DNA of 34,137 nt from Pirellulaceae bacterium (GTDB lineage: Bacteria; Planctomycetota; Planctomycetia; Pirellulales; Pirellulaceae), in NCBI GenBank assembly GCA_022446825.1, contig JAKVBY010000042.1, forward strand, positions 1 to 34,137. The letters are read 5' to 3'. Every line of letters starts with the position of its first letter. Positions within the stretch are counted from its first letter, which is position 1. Below are positions 33,816 to 34,137 of this stretch, one piece after another. The position numbers and the translations under genes were made by a program. Under the pieces are notes generated by a model. That model made no database searches. It was not told where the DNA came from and saw only the letters and a list, made by a program, of their open reading frames with translations.

Positions 33816-34137
33816 AATGCGAACTTGCGGCTCAAATTCTCTTGCTCAAACTCGACCTTTGCTTTCATCCGTTTAGCTGGATCCTTTCAGTAATCCAAGG
33901 GGTTCGGTAGGACTCCAAGCGCTCGTAATCCCATCGTGTGCCGCGGACATCGCCTGGAAACAGCCGCGGAGAAAAAACCTCAGGTCGCCAGTTTCATCTT
34001 CGCAAAACGTCCCTGTCGCGGGTACCAGGGGTTGCCCGCGCTAGACGCTAGCACCGATGCTGTCCCACCGCGAGCGACATAATGCCTGACGCTACCAGCT
34101 TTCGCAAGCCGTGACCTGCGGAACTCGAGAAAGATCG
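33816..34137. other. Upstream region of the lhgO operon with overlapping GC-rich stems
   Basis: No ORF is supported here. Between 34011 and 34078 several perfect short stems overlap. CCCTG (34011-34015) pairs with CAGGG (34026-34030). CGCGGG (34017-34022) pairs with CCCGCG (34035-34040). GCTAG (34040-34044) pairs with CTAGC (34048-34052). GTCGC (34015-34019) pairs with GCGAC (34074-34078). Some are mutually exclusive. The block is visibly richer in G and C than its surroundings. It could be a leader RNA, a dispersed repeat, or the edge of something outside the window. I match it to no known riboswitch, SRP RNA, RNase P RNA or tmRNA signature. Confidence 0.45.

Noticed and set aside
34000-34020. 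Intrinsic terminator near ACCTGAGGTTTTTT on the minus strand (about 33975-33990)
   Set aside because: The palindrome is only nine bases with a one-base centre, too small to form a stable hairpin despite the T-run.
33900-34137. Known structured RNA (SRP RNA, RNase P RNA, tmRNA, cobalamin or glycine riboswitch, tRNA)
   Set aside because: None of the conserved cores of these families could be found on either strand, although the region is structured.
1-34137. CRISPR arrays, prophage, insertion sequences
   Set aside because: No direct-repeat/spacer pattern, no transposase or phage structural gene was seen in any frame.

Overview
The window looks like chromosomal DNA of a planctomycete, probably from the Pirellulaceae. 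The strongest marker is the pair at 13067-17607: a large secreted PSD1-type protein (DUF1549/DUF1553 architecture with a haem-binding CxxCH motif) followed by a DUF1501 protein. This pair is expanded in planctomycetes. The other genes (sugar transport, glycolate/2-hydroxyacid oxidation, HEAT-repeat and J-domain proteins, a Ser/Thr kinase) fit that assignment. There is no rRNA, tRNA, CRISPR array, prophage or intact transposon, so the taxonomy is inferred from protein families only.

Layout. 1-980 (minus): 3'-truncated D-threonine-aldolase-like PLP enzyme. 981-1961: about 1 kb with no convincing gene, but four clear inverted repeats between 1479 and 1784. 1962-3799: a secreted hypothetical protein (+) and two small membrane-anchored hypothetical proteins (-). 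3940-7454 (+): an overlapping two-gene unit for lysophospholipid import and reacylation, an LplT-like MFS transporter fused to a PlsC acyltransferase followed by an acyl-ACP synthetase. 7491-9432 (+): a promoter-like site, a possible 33-residue ORF, a TerB-DnaJ protein and a membrane protein with a degenerate J-like N-terminus. 9473-12797 (-): a PilT-type ATPase with an extra N-terminal domain, then a HEAT-repeat protein carrying an eight-cysteine RING/FYVE-like motif. 13067-17607 (-): the PSD1/DUF1501 pair. 18171-22979 (+): a tightly coupled trio of UvrA-family ATPase, a glycosidase-like beta-sandwich protein without a visible catalytic domain, and a MoeB/ThiF-type E1-like enzyme. 23129-27089 (-): a complete RbsABC-type sugar ABC transporter (lipoprotein binding protein, permease, double ATPase). 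27344-28243 (+): a divergent cytoplasmic Ser/Thr kinase, separated from the transporter by a region with two perfect palindromes. 28399-33815 (-): lhgO-glcD-glcE-glcF, an operon for oxidising 2-hydroxyacids. 33816-34137: the structured, GC-rich region upstream of that operon.

Working together: the lipid unit would recover lysophospholipids. The ABC transporter would supply a sugar that cannot be named from sequence. The glc/lhgO operon would pass electrons from glycolate-like and L-2-hydroxyglutarate-like substrates to the respiratory chain. The least expected features are the RING/FYVE-like motif on a bacterial HEAT protein, the uvrA/glycosidase-like/E1-like gene trio, the alternative fusion in the lipid-repair unit, and two intergenic regions rich in inverted repeats.
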